The notes under the pieces: model-generated
What the model saw: only the letters and a program-made list of their open reading frames with translations
Databases searched by the model: none
Told to the model about the DNA's origin: nothing
Position numbers and translations under genes: made by a program
From: Symbiodinium microadriaticum
Lineage: Eukaryota > Sar > Dinophyceae > Suessiales > Symbiodiniaceae
Length of the DNA: 64,000 bases
Direction of reading: 5' to 3'
Assembly (NCBI GenBank): GCA_001939145.1
Contig: LSRX01000351.1
Location: 103,050-167,049, forward strand
Part shown: piece by piece, positions 22,350 to 33,627 of the stretch
Layout: every line of letters begins with the position of its first letter
Position numbering within the stretch: position 1 is the first letter of the stretch

Positions 22350-23285
22350 TCTCATTCCTATTAGTTCTGCATAAAGAACAGGAGGATGTTCTGGAGCGAG
22401 TATACTATGACCTTGACCGTGGTTATGGCTCTGCTCGTAGTCTCTATGCGGAAGCAAATAAAGATGGTGCAGGTGGTAGTCTCAACTACGTAAAGGACTG
22501 TGTTTAAATACAATCAATAAATCAAAGAAGAAATTACAAACATACATAAGCTATCCAGCACCGTATGCTAGGGCAGTATGTCAGTTGGACATCATGGACA
22601 TGGTAAGTTTAGTGAATGACACGGACACTTCAAGGAAGAGTGTAAAAGGTATGTTTTATTGTGCATTGATATATTTAGTAGAAGAATGCATGGTATGCCC
22701 ATGCAAAAACCGGTGTTTGATTGACATGTAGATTGCTTCAAGGCTTTAAGGTGTTAGGATACCCAGAATCAATTATACAGATGATGACGGTGCTTTCTAT
22801 TATAAAGCATGAAAGACTGGTTAAAGGGCGAGGGCATAAATCACACAGTAACATTAACACATGCTAACGGTTGCTAACGTTGCAGAAAGCGCCATCAAGT
22901 CGATCAAAAAGTTGATCGGAGACAGAGCATTCGTAGCTGAAGGTGCGTGGACAATTTTACTAAAACCAGTGCTTGATAAGTATAATAAATGCATGAACGC
23001 CCTCAACAGCTGAAATGTCACCGAACGAGGCACATAAAGATGACAACGCTGGTAATGTTAAGGCTAATTCAATATTACAAGAAAGTATTAAAGGGAACAT
23101 CCTAAAGTTGAAGTTGGAGATAAAGCAAAGGCAACTATACCAGTCGGAAGGAGACGAATAACCAATGGAGTGAAAAAACTTACGAGGTTAAGGAGGTAGG
23201 AAGAGATGGACAACTAAACAAGCATTACATTGTTGAGGGTTTAAGCAAGAAGAATAACAGGCATGACATTTTGCTGGTAGATTAA
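22350..23285 (+). pseudogene. Polinton-type DDE integrase, multiply frameshifted
   Basis: Successive frames spell the parts of a retrovirus-like integrase in order. The N-terminal part is VYYDLDRGYGSARSLYAEA. The first catalytic Asp lies in CQLDIMDM (codon at 22588) and is followed by IDIFSRRMHGMPMQ. The second Asp lies in NYTDDDGAFYY (22780) and the Glu in NVAESAIKSIKKLIG (22885), about 34 residues later, as in DD35E enzymes. Then come EMSPNEAHK and a C-terminal SH3/chromo-like part (KVEVGDKAKA, QWSEKTYEVKEVGRDGQLN), ending in TAA. At least four frame changes and several stops make it inactive. It would have inserted viral DNA into the host chromosome. Confidence 0.7.
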
Positions 23286-23505
23286 GGAAACCCAGAAAAT
23301 ACGTAAAGACATACCGCCCTAGTATAATAACAAAAATAATGAAAACCTCCAGTTTCAGTTTTCAATGTATTACGTGCAAGAACCAAAGAAACAGAAAGGC
23401 TGAGGCATGAAATGAAGTATTACCTGAGAACATTGTTAGCAACACATTAACCTTTACAGTATAGGTTGTTACAGATGTCTTAAACTTATAGCTCTTCTGA
23501 ATATA

Positions 23506-23921
23506 ATGGCAACTTTTCGAAGAATTCAAGAACAGATCCATTGTTTATTGTCTCCTGTTGATAAGCCTTATGAAAGATTGACTACGTGGAAACCTAAGAA
23601 AGAACTGCTAAGAGCTATTATTGGAAAGTCAAGCTCACACAGAAAAGATTTATGTAAGAAACTTGTCAAGGATACCACATATGTAGAAACCTTTGAAGAA
23701 AGGCATGGTTTCTGGTAAGGAATTACAACATAGACTATGTAAAAGTTTCGAGTCATGGTTATCCAAACATGTGGCTTAGAACAAAACATGATGGAGATAG
23801 AGCGATTACAATTCTTATGAACTTGTCTCAGATATACTTTGAAAAACAGTTGACATGCTTTAGGAACTACTTTTATATGGATGGGATACACCTATATATG
23901 ATGCCTGCTTTGATAGACTAA
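23506..23921 (+). pseudogene. Unknown island gene with one frameshift
   Basis: An ATG at 23506 opens 70 codons (MATFRRIQEQIHCLLSPVDK, then ERLTTWKPKKELLRAIIGK). After the stop at about 23718 another frame continues for 65 codons (YVKVSSHGYPNMWLRTKHDG, then FRNYFYMDGIHLYMMP) to TAA. Hydrophobic and charged residues alternate as in a folded protein, so this was probably a single gene of at least 135 residues. I do not recognise the family. It follows the integrase on the same strand. Confidence 0.45.
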
Positions 23922-23945
23922 CTTAATGCATGAAAAAATACTTAA

Positions 23946-24192
23946 AGGCTTTTAGACCATAAAATATTAAGAGAAACGAAGAGGGAAGGACTTTGTAGAG
24001 TTGTAGAGTGTGAAATTTGCAGCATATTCGGCCAAGGGTCGTATAGGAGAGAATGGTTTAATAGCCGCTTGAACAGTAACGAGCACAGATTCAATTCAGA
24101 GTTTAGTGAGCTGAACGACAAGTGGGACAAAGAGATGAGAAGATCCAAGCAAAGAAAGATAAGCTTTTCAAGAAGATTGAAACACGTTGTAT
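23946..24192 (+). pseudogene. Unknown island ORF with CxxC-like motif
   Basis: Eighty-two codons are open, reading RLLDHKILRETKREGLCRVV, then ECEICSIFGQGS and a charged helical end (EFSELNDKWDKEMRRSKQRK). Three cysteines cluster in the middle. An overlapping frame (KIETRCIKYPKKTRKSLNI) may be the continuation after a frameshift. Function is unknown. Confidence 0.4.
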
Positions 24193-24416
24193 AAAATATC
24201 CCAAGAAAACAAGAAAATCACTAAATATTAGCATTACAACGGAAATGACTGAAGCCGAAATGAACGAATAGTTATAAAAGCCTAACAACAAATGCAAAAA
24301 AGATAGTTTAAATGAAATGGACTGTAAGGTAACCCACCAATAATATTTTAATAACAATCCATGATCACAAACATGCCCAGAAAATAAGGCAAAAGCAGGA
24401 CAGATAAAAACGAAAC

Positions 24417-24611
24417 GTGAGAGGTGGCATGAGTACTTCAAGACAAGGTGGGGAACTGGGGCTAGAGAAAAAAACTAGCGAGGTGACAAGACATGAATCA
24501 TTAAAACACGAATGGGGGAAAGAAGTTAGGAGAAGAAGCCCCAGAGACATGGAAAAGACAACGAAAGAAACAAGGACAAAAATTAAAACAATTCTAGATA
24601 CATCGAAATAA
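24417..24611 (+). pseudogene. Short Lys/Arg/Glu-rich ORF at the island's right end
   Basis: Sixty-four codons are open (for example ETRTKIKTILDTSK) with highly charged content and no motif. It is the last coding-like segment before the composition turns GC-rich. Confidence 0.3.
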
Positions 24612-24692
24612 AGTCAAAAACGAAACAGACTCCGAAGTTCCTGGAAGCCCTGGCCCTAGAATCCCCTTTTCTACTATTTCGTGATTGCCCAT

Positions 24693-24918
24693 AGTTTCGG
24701 GTTTGGGATAGGCTGCCGGGGGGTTCGGATCACAGGAGCATAGTTTCGGCACTCGGTTTCGGCGCAGCCGGAATCAGTTTCGGGATGCAGGTTTGTCAGT
24801 TTCGGGGGGGCGATGTGGGCAGTTTAAGTCCGATTCTGGCAGGCCTTGAACTGACCATCCGAAACTGACCATGTCCTGATCCGATACCGAAACTTCACCC
24901 GAACTCAGCACCGAAACT
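24693..24918. repeat. Cluster of GTTTCGG with inverted CCGAAAC copies
   Basis: Five GTTTCGG copies (24694-24700, 24743-24749, 24756-24762, 24777-24783 and 24799-24805) are followed by three CCGAAACT copies (24859-24866, 24887-24894 and 24911-24918). The two halves are in opposite orientation and could fold on each other. The cluster lies just outside the right edge of the AT-rich island. Confidence 0.7.
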
Positions 24919-24929
24919 AACCTCGAAAA

Positions 24930-26330
24930 CTCTGAAGCTCACTACTTCCGGGAATCGCGGGTTGCAGGTTGGCGCAATACAAATGAACTTGCGAATCGGA
25001 TGTTGCATTGCTCCGTCCTGGGAGGGCACGCAGTCTCCAAGAATGGGATCAACTTCCGCATGCGCCGTCCAAAGCGGACCTGAGAAGCACCGTTGAACAA
25101 CATGTGGCCATTCTCAATGGATTTGTGCCGTCAGACTTCAACAAGATCCGAAGGCAGCTGGTTTGCTGTAGCATGTTCGGGCAAGATGAACAAGAGCATA
25201 CAGAGTGGTAAACTTGCAGGCTCGCAAAATCACAAGACTGAACGACCCAGACAACCTTATATATGAGGCACAACATGGCACAATCTGCGCTGACCAATCT
25301 CCTCAACTTAGTGCCTAGCCATCGGCCCTCTGCAAGGCCACCTGACAGCAGGATCAGTTGGGCCATGGGGTTCGAGTTCCGCTGCTCGCGTAGCTTTTGA
25401 AAAATCACAGCAGAGGGGCGGAGACCAGGCATTGGACAGTGCGAAGTGACTTGACAATCGCCGCCTTCTGTAGCTCACACGGCCAAGATGTTCAGACGAC
25501 GCTTTTCCGTCGTTTGGTTTGGAGCGCTGCAGCGCCCTTCGGCGTGCGGGGCCGGGTGCGCAGCTTCAGCACCGGCTGGCTAAGGTTTGGCCGCTGCCAA
25601 TCTCCCGGGTGGAGAGGGTGGGAGCAAAGCTTGGACGATGGGCCGTGGAGCCAGAGTGCCAAGGCAGCTATGCAGTTACGGTTGTCTCTGCGCACGCAAG
25701 TGGGCTTCACAACAAGAACGCGTACAGTAAAACCTGTCTGCGGAAGTATCATTCTGCACCAAGACGCTCCGATTCCGCCAGTGTCTCTCCGATGTCGCTC
25801 ACGCCTCGGAATTCACGGAAGTGCCCTTCTCTTTGAGGAAACACAACTCAAAACTTCTCTTGCGCCCTTTCTGGCATTCAAACACTGCAAATACAGCTGG
25901 TACGGAATTGCCTTCAGCTGCAGGTTCCTGCTGACGAAAGTTGCGGCTGGACAAACAAAGTCTTGAAGTTACGGAAAGACGAAGGGCTAAAAAGACTGGA
26001 GAACAGCACTTGCTGGGATGCAGATGTAGGTATCTTGCTGAACACAAATATGTGCTTGCAATATGAACTATAAGTGGCAGGCTCTTGACGTGAAGATAGG
26101 TGAAGCTGAAAACACAAGGAGCGCGGTAATCACCGCAGCCACGGTGGCGGTGACAGTTGAAGCAAACTTGCAAAACAAGCTCTGAGCCACGTATACTAGT
26201 TCTGATGAATTCACTCGAATCTCAGATGCGAGCTGCAACTGCGCCTGGCCATGTAAGGACATTGAAAGATAAATTCATGAACGTACTTGCAAGAGCACCT
26301 ACCAAAAACAACTGAAATAAGCGAGATAAT
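24930..26330. other. Intergenic, no gene recognised
   Basis: Frames such as 25397-25966 (plus) and 25432-25049 (minus) are open but show no domain and overlap each other on opposite strands. Confidence 0.35.
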
Positions 26331-26339
26331 AGCATGCTA

Positions 26340-26626
26340 ATCACGATGCACCACCACCACTACTCCTCCTTGTTCTAGTACCACTACCTGTACTACTGCT
26401 CTGCTGCTATCGTGGCGACTACGACGACGATTACTGCTAAGACGGCAGCTACGACTACGCCCACGACGACGACTGCTCATTCTGTTCGAGCGCTCTACTT
26501 GGACTACGAGTGCAGCAGCCGAGACAGTAGCAGTCGCATCAAAACTAGCTGCAGCATGAGCAGGAGCAGGAGCAGCAGGCGCAGAGGAAGAGTAGGACTA
26601 GCAGTAGCTGTCTACCACTACTATTG

Positions 26627-26669
<43 letters not shown>

Positions 26670-27470
26670 NNNNNNNNNNNNNNNNNNNNNNNNNNNNNNN
26701 NNNNNNNNNNNNNNNNNNNNNNNNNNNNNNNNNNNNNNNNNNNNNNNNNNNNNNNNNNNNNNNNNNNNNNNNNNNNNNNNNNNNNNNNNNNNNNNNNNNN
26801 NNNNNNNNNNNNNNNNNNNNNNNNNNNNNNNNNNNNNNNNNNNNNNNNNNNNNNNNNNNNNNNNNNNNNNNNNNNNNNNNNNNNNNNNNNNNNNNNNNNN
26901 NNNNNNNNNNNNNNNNNNNNNNNNNNNNNNNNNNNNNNNNNNNNNNNNNNNNNNNNNNNNNNNNNNNNNNNNNNNNNNNNNNNNNNNNNNNNNNNNNNNN
27001 NNNNNNNNNNNNNNNNNNNNNNNNNNNNNNNNNNNNNNNNNNNNNNNNNNNNNNNNNNNNNNNNNNNNNNNNNNNNNNNNNNNNNNNNNNNNNNNNNNNN
27101 NNNNNNNNNNNNNNNNNNNNNNNNNNNNNNNNNNNNNNNNNNNNNNNNNNNNNNNNNNNNNNNNNNNNNNNNNNNNNNNNNNNNNNNNNNNNNNNNNNNN
27201 NNNNNNNNNNNNNNNNNNNNNNNNNNNNNNNNNNNNNNNNNNNNNNNNNNNNNNNNNNNNNNNNNNNNNNNNNNNNNNNNNNNNNNNNNNNNNNNNNNNN
27301 NNNNNNNNNNNNNNNNNNNNNNNNTACTGCTACTGCTACTGCTACTGCTACTGCTACTGCTACTGCTACTGCTACTGCTACTGCTACTGCTACTGCTACT
27401 GCTACTGCTACTACGACTACTACTACTGCTACTGCTGCTGCTACTGGTACTTGCACTCTAGTACTCTAGT
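26340..27470. repeat. TAC / TACTGC microsatellite block
   Basis: CTACTA-type sequence grades into pure (TAC)n before the gap and resumes as (TACTGC)n after it, ending at about 27455. The unit differs on the two sides, so the missing part contains a transition. Confidence 0.9.
26670..27324. other. Assembly gap (655 N)
   Basis: A run of N flanked by trinucleotide repeat. The true length is not known from the sequence. Confidence 0.99.
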
Positions 27471-29490
27471 CCACTAGTAAGGTCTTGTACTAGTACTCTT
27501 AGCCTATGGTTAAACGACCACAGAAGCTCGACGAGGGTTTTAACCCGTTCTCTACTGCTGAGGTGAATTGATGCCTGCTTCGGTTGAACCTCCTGCTCAA
27601 TTCTCAAATGGCTACAAAATCATCTCGCACAGAAATTATACGTGATTTTTTCGTACTATTAAAGGAAATACAACACTGCCACATACTGTTGCTGTCATGC
27701 AGCCATGCGTGGTGATGTCAATGTTCTTCTGAAAAGCCAGAGGCCCATGACATCCCATGACTCCACTACGGTTGTACGACAATTTTCCTATCCCAGCTTC
27801 ATGGGAACAAAACGTATTTCTGTGCAGGTACTTTTTGACCGCAGCTGACACTGGTCTCTGGAAGCAGCTTTGTCCGCCGCATCAGCAGCATGAGCTCTGT
27901 TGCCTCCGCTGTCCTGCGGCAAGCTGGCCTGGCATGGACACAGGGCTGCCGCTCGGATGTCATTGTCCAGCCAGCTGCTCAGGCTTCATAATTGCATTCT
28001 GCACCTGTGGCCGGGGCCGTCAGGAAAGCGCTGTTCATCCTCGATGTCTGCTCGTCCATAGATCGTGTGATAGGACAAGACAGAAGGGCTGAGCATAACA
28101 CGGGCCCATCTGCATCATGTTTGGGACCTGAATCTATCGCACAACTCGCCGTTGCCATCCCAAGCCCGCTACGATAGCCAAGGTGCAGTGGCGTCCATGG
28201 CGCTGTCGATGAATTCCACCTGCATTGCCTCCTGCATGGCTGCCTCAGTCCGAGCGCAACCAGAAAACCTCGCATCAGGGCCGTCTCTGACTGAGACGTG
28301 CACGCATGGCGGACAGAAGAACCTCGTTTTGCGATGCTGGAAGCTGCGAAATTTCCAGAGCTTGCTCTTCGCGTCCACGGAGGCTCGTGCCAAGTCAAGA
28401 AATCCATAGAGCAGGTGGAGCACCTTTCGAGGGCTTTACAGGAGTCATCGGTCACCATCGGTTACAGGCATCTCCAGACTTCTCTTGACAATCCGAACTT
28501 CTGCACTTCCTGGAGCTGAGGCGGGAACGTCCGGTGTGGCAAGTTGTAAGCACTCCGGATTCTCTGACGATTCAGCACCATCAGCAGGAGGGCCAGCAGC
28601 GCCGTAACTCCGTACCTCACCCGGCAAGCGCTTGCTGAAGTGAAGATGCTCGATTTTGAACCTTTCACATGCTCTGAGTCCTGCACGAAAGGTTAATGAG
28701 GCTGAACAACAAAGTCATTGTCAAGATACCTGCTGGCCCGCACTTGAGTTTTGCTATGTTTTGCTCAACCTGAACTAGACGGGTGAGGCTTGTCTGGGAA
28801 ACGGTTTCGAGCAAGTTCCTGAAACAAATTTCCCGTTACACCCCCTGTTCCAATTGCAGCGTTTACTCGAAGCAAGCGACGAATATGCAAGACTGCAGCA
28901 TCTCCGCGTGTGCTGAGAGATTCTGTCTCAGCGGTCCCGTGGTATTTTCCAGACAAGCCCACCCTTTCAGCTCTCTTCAAAGGTCTTTTGGGCGCCCCAA
29001 CAAGAACTCCGGTCAGCCTGGCCAGTACCTCATGAAGTTGACCTTCGGCGAGCTGGCCGTGTCCGCCCATCGAATCCTGCCACGGCTAGCCGCGGCAGCC
29101 GGGCTGGAAAGGCTGGCGCGCAGATGCTCGTTTCATCTGGGCCGCCGCGCGGGAGGAAGCAGCAGGCCCAGAGGCAGATTCGGTGGTCCGGATCGCATCT
29201 GCATCCGTCGCACAGACCTTCATCCGAAGAGCAGTAACGAAGCTACCTCGAGCACTTGACCTGCTTCCGATCGGGTTCCGGACCGAAGCTGAAAGAATCT
29301 CGAGAGATTTTCGGCTCCTGCCAATTGCGCATGTCCATGCTACTGAGCTGCTACTGCGCTGCGACCGGAAGCTCAGCACAATTCTTTGCATGACACAATT
29401 TAGGGCTCCCTGGCTTCCACATGACAAGTGTTGCGATCGGAGACTGCGCTCTCTGGCCTCGAAGTCTGCTTCGCAACTACATCTAGCAAA
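27470..29490. other. Intergenic, no gene recognised
   Basis: Only short frames without motifs occur, on both strands. Confidence 0.35.
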
Positions 29491-29493
29491 CAC

Positions 29494-29775
29494 TTACTCG
29501 TACTTATTGGTACCTCGTGCTTGCTGACTTGCCGCATCATCTCCAAAACAAATCACTGGACCTGTCCTGCCGAAGGCTTGCATACTCGTACGTGCAGAAC
29601 TGGCCGTACAGCCAACCTGCCTGCGTGGCATCCAGACCAATAGGCACACCACGTACTTAGAGGCCCAGTAGCTGAGGTCGTGGACGGCACAAATTATGGC
29701 CATGTAGACGGCTGCCGAGATCAGCTGCTCTTTCCAGGTCTGCCAGGCAGGGGCTGGACCAGCCGCTTGAAGCAT
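29494..29775 (-). CDS. Exon-like stretch with a membrane segment
   Basis: The minus frame reads APAWQTWKEQLISAAVYMAI and then ICAVHDLSYWASKYVVCLLV. Together they form one or two plausible membrane helices after a charged start. It lies on the same strand as the better supported genes between 33 and 47 kb. There is no start codon of its own, and I found no partner exons, so it could be one exon of a membrane protein or chance. The part after WMPRR looks non-coding. Confidence 0.25.
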   Translation of the reverse strand: MLQAAGPAPAWQTWKEQLISAAVYMAIICAVHDLSYWASKYVVCLLVWMPRRQVGCTASSARTSMQAFGRTGPVICFGDDAASQQARGTNKYE

Positions 29776-29779
29776 TTCA

Positions 29780-32700
29780 GAATCCCTTTTGATTGCAGCA
29801 AGGCAGATCGGGGAACGCTGGACTGAACTCTTCCCAAACCAGTGACGCGACTACCTTGGGGAGTTAGTCACGAGGCTTCACTTGCAGTGTCTCGGACAGC
29901 TGCAGCAATCGCCTTCAAAGGCACTCCGTGGCTTTCCTCTATTGCACAAGATTGCACATCAGACCCAGTCCAGTATTTCTGGGCGGCCATGCAAGACATA
30001 CACGGGGAGTGCCCCACTTGCGTCAGACAACGTGCTTCGATCTTTCTCGATACTAGAGAATGCTTTCTGTGGAGCACCAAGCAGTGTTTCTGGGAGCGTC
30101 CCAGCACAACACGTTTAAATTGAAAAGACAACTTCTGGGTCCATCCTGTGTCCCAGATATGCTGCGTCCATCAATCAATCTCAATGGTGGACCCCAAACC
30201 CTACCATAGCCAAAACTGCTACCCACATAAACATGCTCGGGGATAGAGCCTCCACTACGGCACAGCATGGCGTTGCGGTGGCACCGGCCGTCACTTCAAG
30301 AGGTATCGTCCGGCACGTACTTCAACAAAGCAGTACCATGGCCGCCATCGGACACTTTAAAGTTGCCATCAAGCTGCTTCGAAGCGGGGTCGACATCTGC
30401 CTCGCAGGGGAGCTCTGTCGAAACCGGCTTTCAGTGTAACCTGGCGAAGTGCACTGAATCCGAAACCCGTGGCCATGTTGTCGCATGCCTACCCCAGCAC
30501 AAAGTCTTGGCTTTAGGCTGCAAAGCTGGTAGCAGGAGCAGTTCACGTGGGTCTGACTGTTGGGTTCCTGGTCTCTCAGCACCAGGTGCAGACAAGTGGC
30601 ACAAAAGCTCAATGTGCCCCAGTCATGGGTTTCCTTCGAAGAAGCACGATCTACATGGCGTCATATGAAAATGGATGCAAGCCTGCAACAGATCTGGAGA
30701 TCATTGCTGGCAAGTGACTGTCCATTCCACACCTAAGCGCTTGCTCGGTGGGGAGCTTCATGTCACAGCTTTGTGTAGCAGTGTGGCGTCCCTCTGTGCA
30801 TGCACTTGCTACAATTCCACAAATGTTGGCACCGGGCGTCGGTGTAAACCGAGTCGTTCAGCTGAGCTGCTGGGCTTGTAGGTCTTGCTGTTCCAGAAGA
30901 ATTTCCCTTCCACTTGGCAACCATTCGGGCCCTTGCCCACGACGACGCCGGTCTTCATAAAGCGAAGCTGGTACCTGAATGGAGCACTGAGGGATTTCCG
31001 AGACCCCAGGCACCGCAGGAGCTTGCACTGGGGCACTCGACGTGTCTGCGCCCACCTTCTTCGGAGAGTTGACCTGGAAGCACTTGACTCGGAAAGCTAT
31101 ATATACATAGTATATAGTACATATAGTATATATAGTATATAGTATCAAAGCAAACGCAGCTGAGGACCTTCCCAGCTGCCGCTCGGCAAGCTCTTCAGAG
31201 CATCGTCCAGAGAGGACGAGGCCGCGGCTTCTTAGTGGCACAGCTAGGCAATCTACCTTAAGCATGCGTCCGCTGCCGGAGTCTCTGGGTTGCTATGGAG
31301 CCTGGCAATACAAGCAAGCTTTGTCCACCCTTGTCTGGGTCTTATCAGGTTTTTGCAAGGGTTTTCAGGTCTTGGTTTATAAGGAGATTTGATTCTTTGG
31401 GGTCTATAATTAGTTGGGTCCCCGTATTATTTTCCAAATCTCTCATGTGATGAATTCGGGTATGTGTGTGGAAGGCGCATTTCGGGCGTCTCAGCATGAT
31501 GAACTGCTTAGTGAGGCAAATGTTTCCTCAGCAGCCCCGACTGCCTGCACTCTGTGGGTAGCTGCTATGTCTACAGGTAATTTTGGCAGTCTTGCTGTCC
31601 GCAAGCTTACCGACACGGCTGAGCAAACTCCCAACTCTTTCGGGGTTTAGGGGTTGATTCCTGCAGTTCAAAGACCCTTTCAACCAGATCCTGAAGCCCA
31701 AAATCCTAAGATCCTGCATGCTCTTGCATTGCTAGACCCTGAGCCCGAAAACCACAAGAGCCTCAACCCGAAATCCGAAGCCCTAAATCCAACACCCCAT
31801 GGCATGTATCGAGACATGCCATTTGAAGGGGACTTCTGCGACCCATTCTCAGCTGAGCTGCCTGAGGAGTAGTCCGAACCTGTCAGGCTGCTTTCCGACG
31901 TCGGAACCGTTTTCAAAACGCGCTGCAACAAGTGTCAACAAGAATCTCAAAAACACTCTTTTGTTGATGGTCTCTGGCTGCTGAAGCCCGTGCAAGACAA
32001 GCTGCCCATGGAAAGCGTCCCAGCTCTGCCCAAAGGGGCCGACTTGCCGCCGCCGCCGTGGGTGCTACTCCTGGCCGTTTTCAGCTACACTGCAGCTCAG
32101 GGCAAGATGATGCAAGATGTCACCACGTGTACCGTCTCGGCATCCCAACCGGCCTTCCCAGTCCTTTGGCCTTAGCCTTTGGGCTGGGCTCGACTTCCTG
32201 ACAACATCTCTCTCTTAGCTACGGCTGGCGCTCCGCAGGCCATCACAAGAGCCAACTCTGCCGCTGCCTGATGATGCGCTTTCGTCGTGAAACACCGAAC
32301 ACACCTCGGCATCCCATCGCTCTACGCAAAGAGTTGCACGGTAAACAAAACGTGGCGGCTGTCTTCAAGAACTCAAACTCGCTTGCTGCTAGGCCAACGT
32401 TCAATCAAGCTTCAGCTCCAGTTTCCGGTCATGTCTTTGACAGTTGCGGCACACGTAGAAAGGGTTCTTCGCGGCGACAAGACGAAGCTGCCAATCTGTA
32501 TGAGAACCCTATAAGAACACATGCTGTCCTCGGGGTTCGTGTAGATGTCCACGAGGAGCACACCACACATGTCACCTAGTCTGCCATCTCTCCCTGTGAG
32601 CGACATGGGAAACCACTACCATCACAGCTTCTCGGCCACCCTGAGGCTTGCAGAGGCAGGGCCGAGTTGCACAGCAGCCGCAATGGCCCTGCAAGACAAT

Positions 32701-33040
32701 CACCGCAATACACGTAGTCACGACGTAGTCACGAGGCACAGTGCCCGAAGTCACCCCGGTGCCTATGTCCGAGATCTCCACGCTGCCCCAGTTGTCCGCT
32801 TTTAGGACGTCATCAATGCCACCAGATCTAACCTAGTGTGTTCCAGCTTGTTCAGACCATCCAGGTGGAACAAAGCACATATCACACAACTTGCACGCAC
32901 TGCCCATCCCCATCGTTGTTCTGCTTTTGTGGATCCCGAAGTTCGATCCGCATCTCTGCTACAGCAAATTGCGCAAACTCGCACTTGCCGTGGCACATTC
33001 TCTCTCTTGTGGACGGTCTTCCTCTTCCGTTCATCAAACC
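29780..33040. other. Intergenic with AT dinucleotide tract and GGGTTTAGG-like debris
   Basis: A short TATATAGTA tract lies at 31100-31145. At 31645-31800 fragments such as GGGTTTAGGGG and CCCTAAATCC recall telomere repeats. A minus frame at 31093-30860 (KCFQVNSPKKVGADTSSAPV) is weakly protein-like. Nothing further is recognised. Confidence 0.35.
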
Positions 33041-33044
33041 TCGC

Positions 33045-33285
33045 ACTGCAGAGACTGAGGCGTGAATTGTGAGGACTTGACATCCCTCAAATGTTCTGCA
33101 AGGAACGGATAGGCTTCTCTGACGGTCTTGACTTTCTCCTCCGCAGCATCTGAGAGTGTCTTGAGCTAGGCTCGGCCTCCTGGATAGTGCAACCAAGACT
33201 CGAACTGCACATCCTGGCAGTTCTTGTTGTGCCACTCAATGTCCTTTGCCTCTGCAGCCTTCTTCTTTTGAGATTTCCTCGGCCA
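33045..33285 (-). CDS. Lysine-rich exon, broken by one TAG
   Basis: The minus strand reads KKKAAEAKDIEWHNKNCQDV, then FESWLHYPGGRA, an in-frame TAG, and then LKTLSDAAEEKVKTVREAYP and FLAEHLRDVKSS. The amphipathic, charged pattern continues in the same frame on both sides of the stop, so both halves were probably coding together. The TAG could be a CAG-to-TAG mutation, or the junction of two exons, since CTAG is also a possible splice acceptor. The protein is unidentified. It lies downstream of the F-box gene on the same strand and might be its last exon or a separate gene. Confidence 0.4.
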
Positions 33286-33627
33286 AGACTTACTGCCAAA
33301 ACAAGACACTACCAGACTCTACCACCAGCAGGATCAGGGAGATGAAGGTTTGTCTTGAGGTGACAAGGCGAGCTGGTCGAAGCCGCCGAAGAACTGTGAC
33401 ATACTGGGAGCCTACCTTTTGGTTCAGGGTCTGCCTGTCTGTGCAATTGCGTTTCCGCCTTACCCCCTCATGCGCTGGCCGCATCCGGTTCCACAGCCTG
33501 ACAGGGGCACGCTGCAACGCTGCCTGGCTTGACACTTTGGTCCGGCAACTAAGAGCACTGCGGCCTTCTCTACCTGATGGCGAGAGATAGAGGTTTGTAC
33601 ACTTGTACACTGCCTGTGTCTCCGCCA

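Larger units (their letters stand above)
19440..24640 (+). mobile_element. AT-rich island: decayed endogenous Polinton-like virus
   Basis: Base composition changes abruptly from the GC-rich surroundings to strongly AT-rich at about 19440 and back at about 24640. Inside, the plus strand shows a chain of short coding-like segments separated by frameshifts and stops. Two are recognisable: a DUF5754-like protein (21622-21870) and a DDE integrase of the Polinton/Polinton-like-virus type (22350-23285). Both families occur together in large and Polinton-like DNA viruses of protists. I did not recognise a DNA polymerase, packaging ATPase or capsid protein, and saw no terminal inverted repeats. The copy is thoroughly pseudogenised. 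Its host is presumably the dinoflagellate itself. Confidence 0.65.

Noticed and set aside
25369-25380. GGTTCGAGTTCC, like a tRNA B box
   Set aside because: No A box, acceptor stem or anticodon arm could be folded around it.
26412-27469. Open frames with poly-Tyr, poly-Leu, poly-Ala or poly-Val
   Set aside because: They run through a TAC/TACTGC repeat and an N gap.
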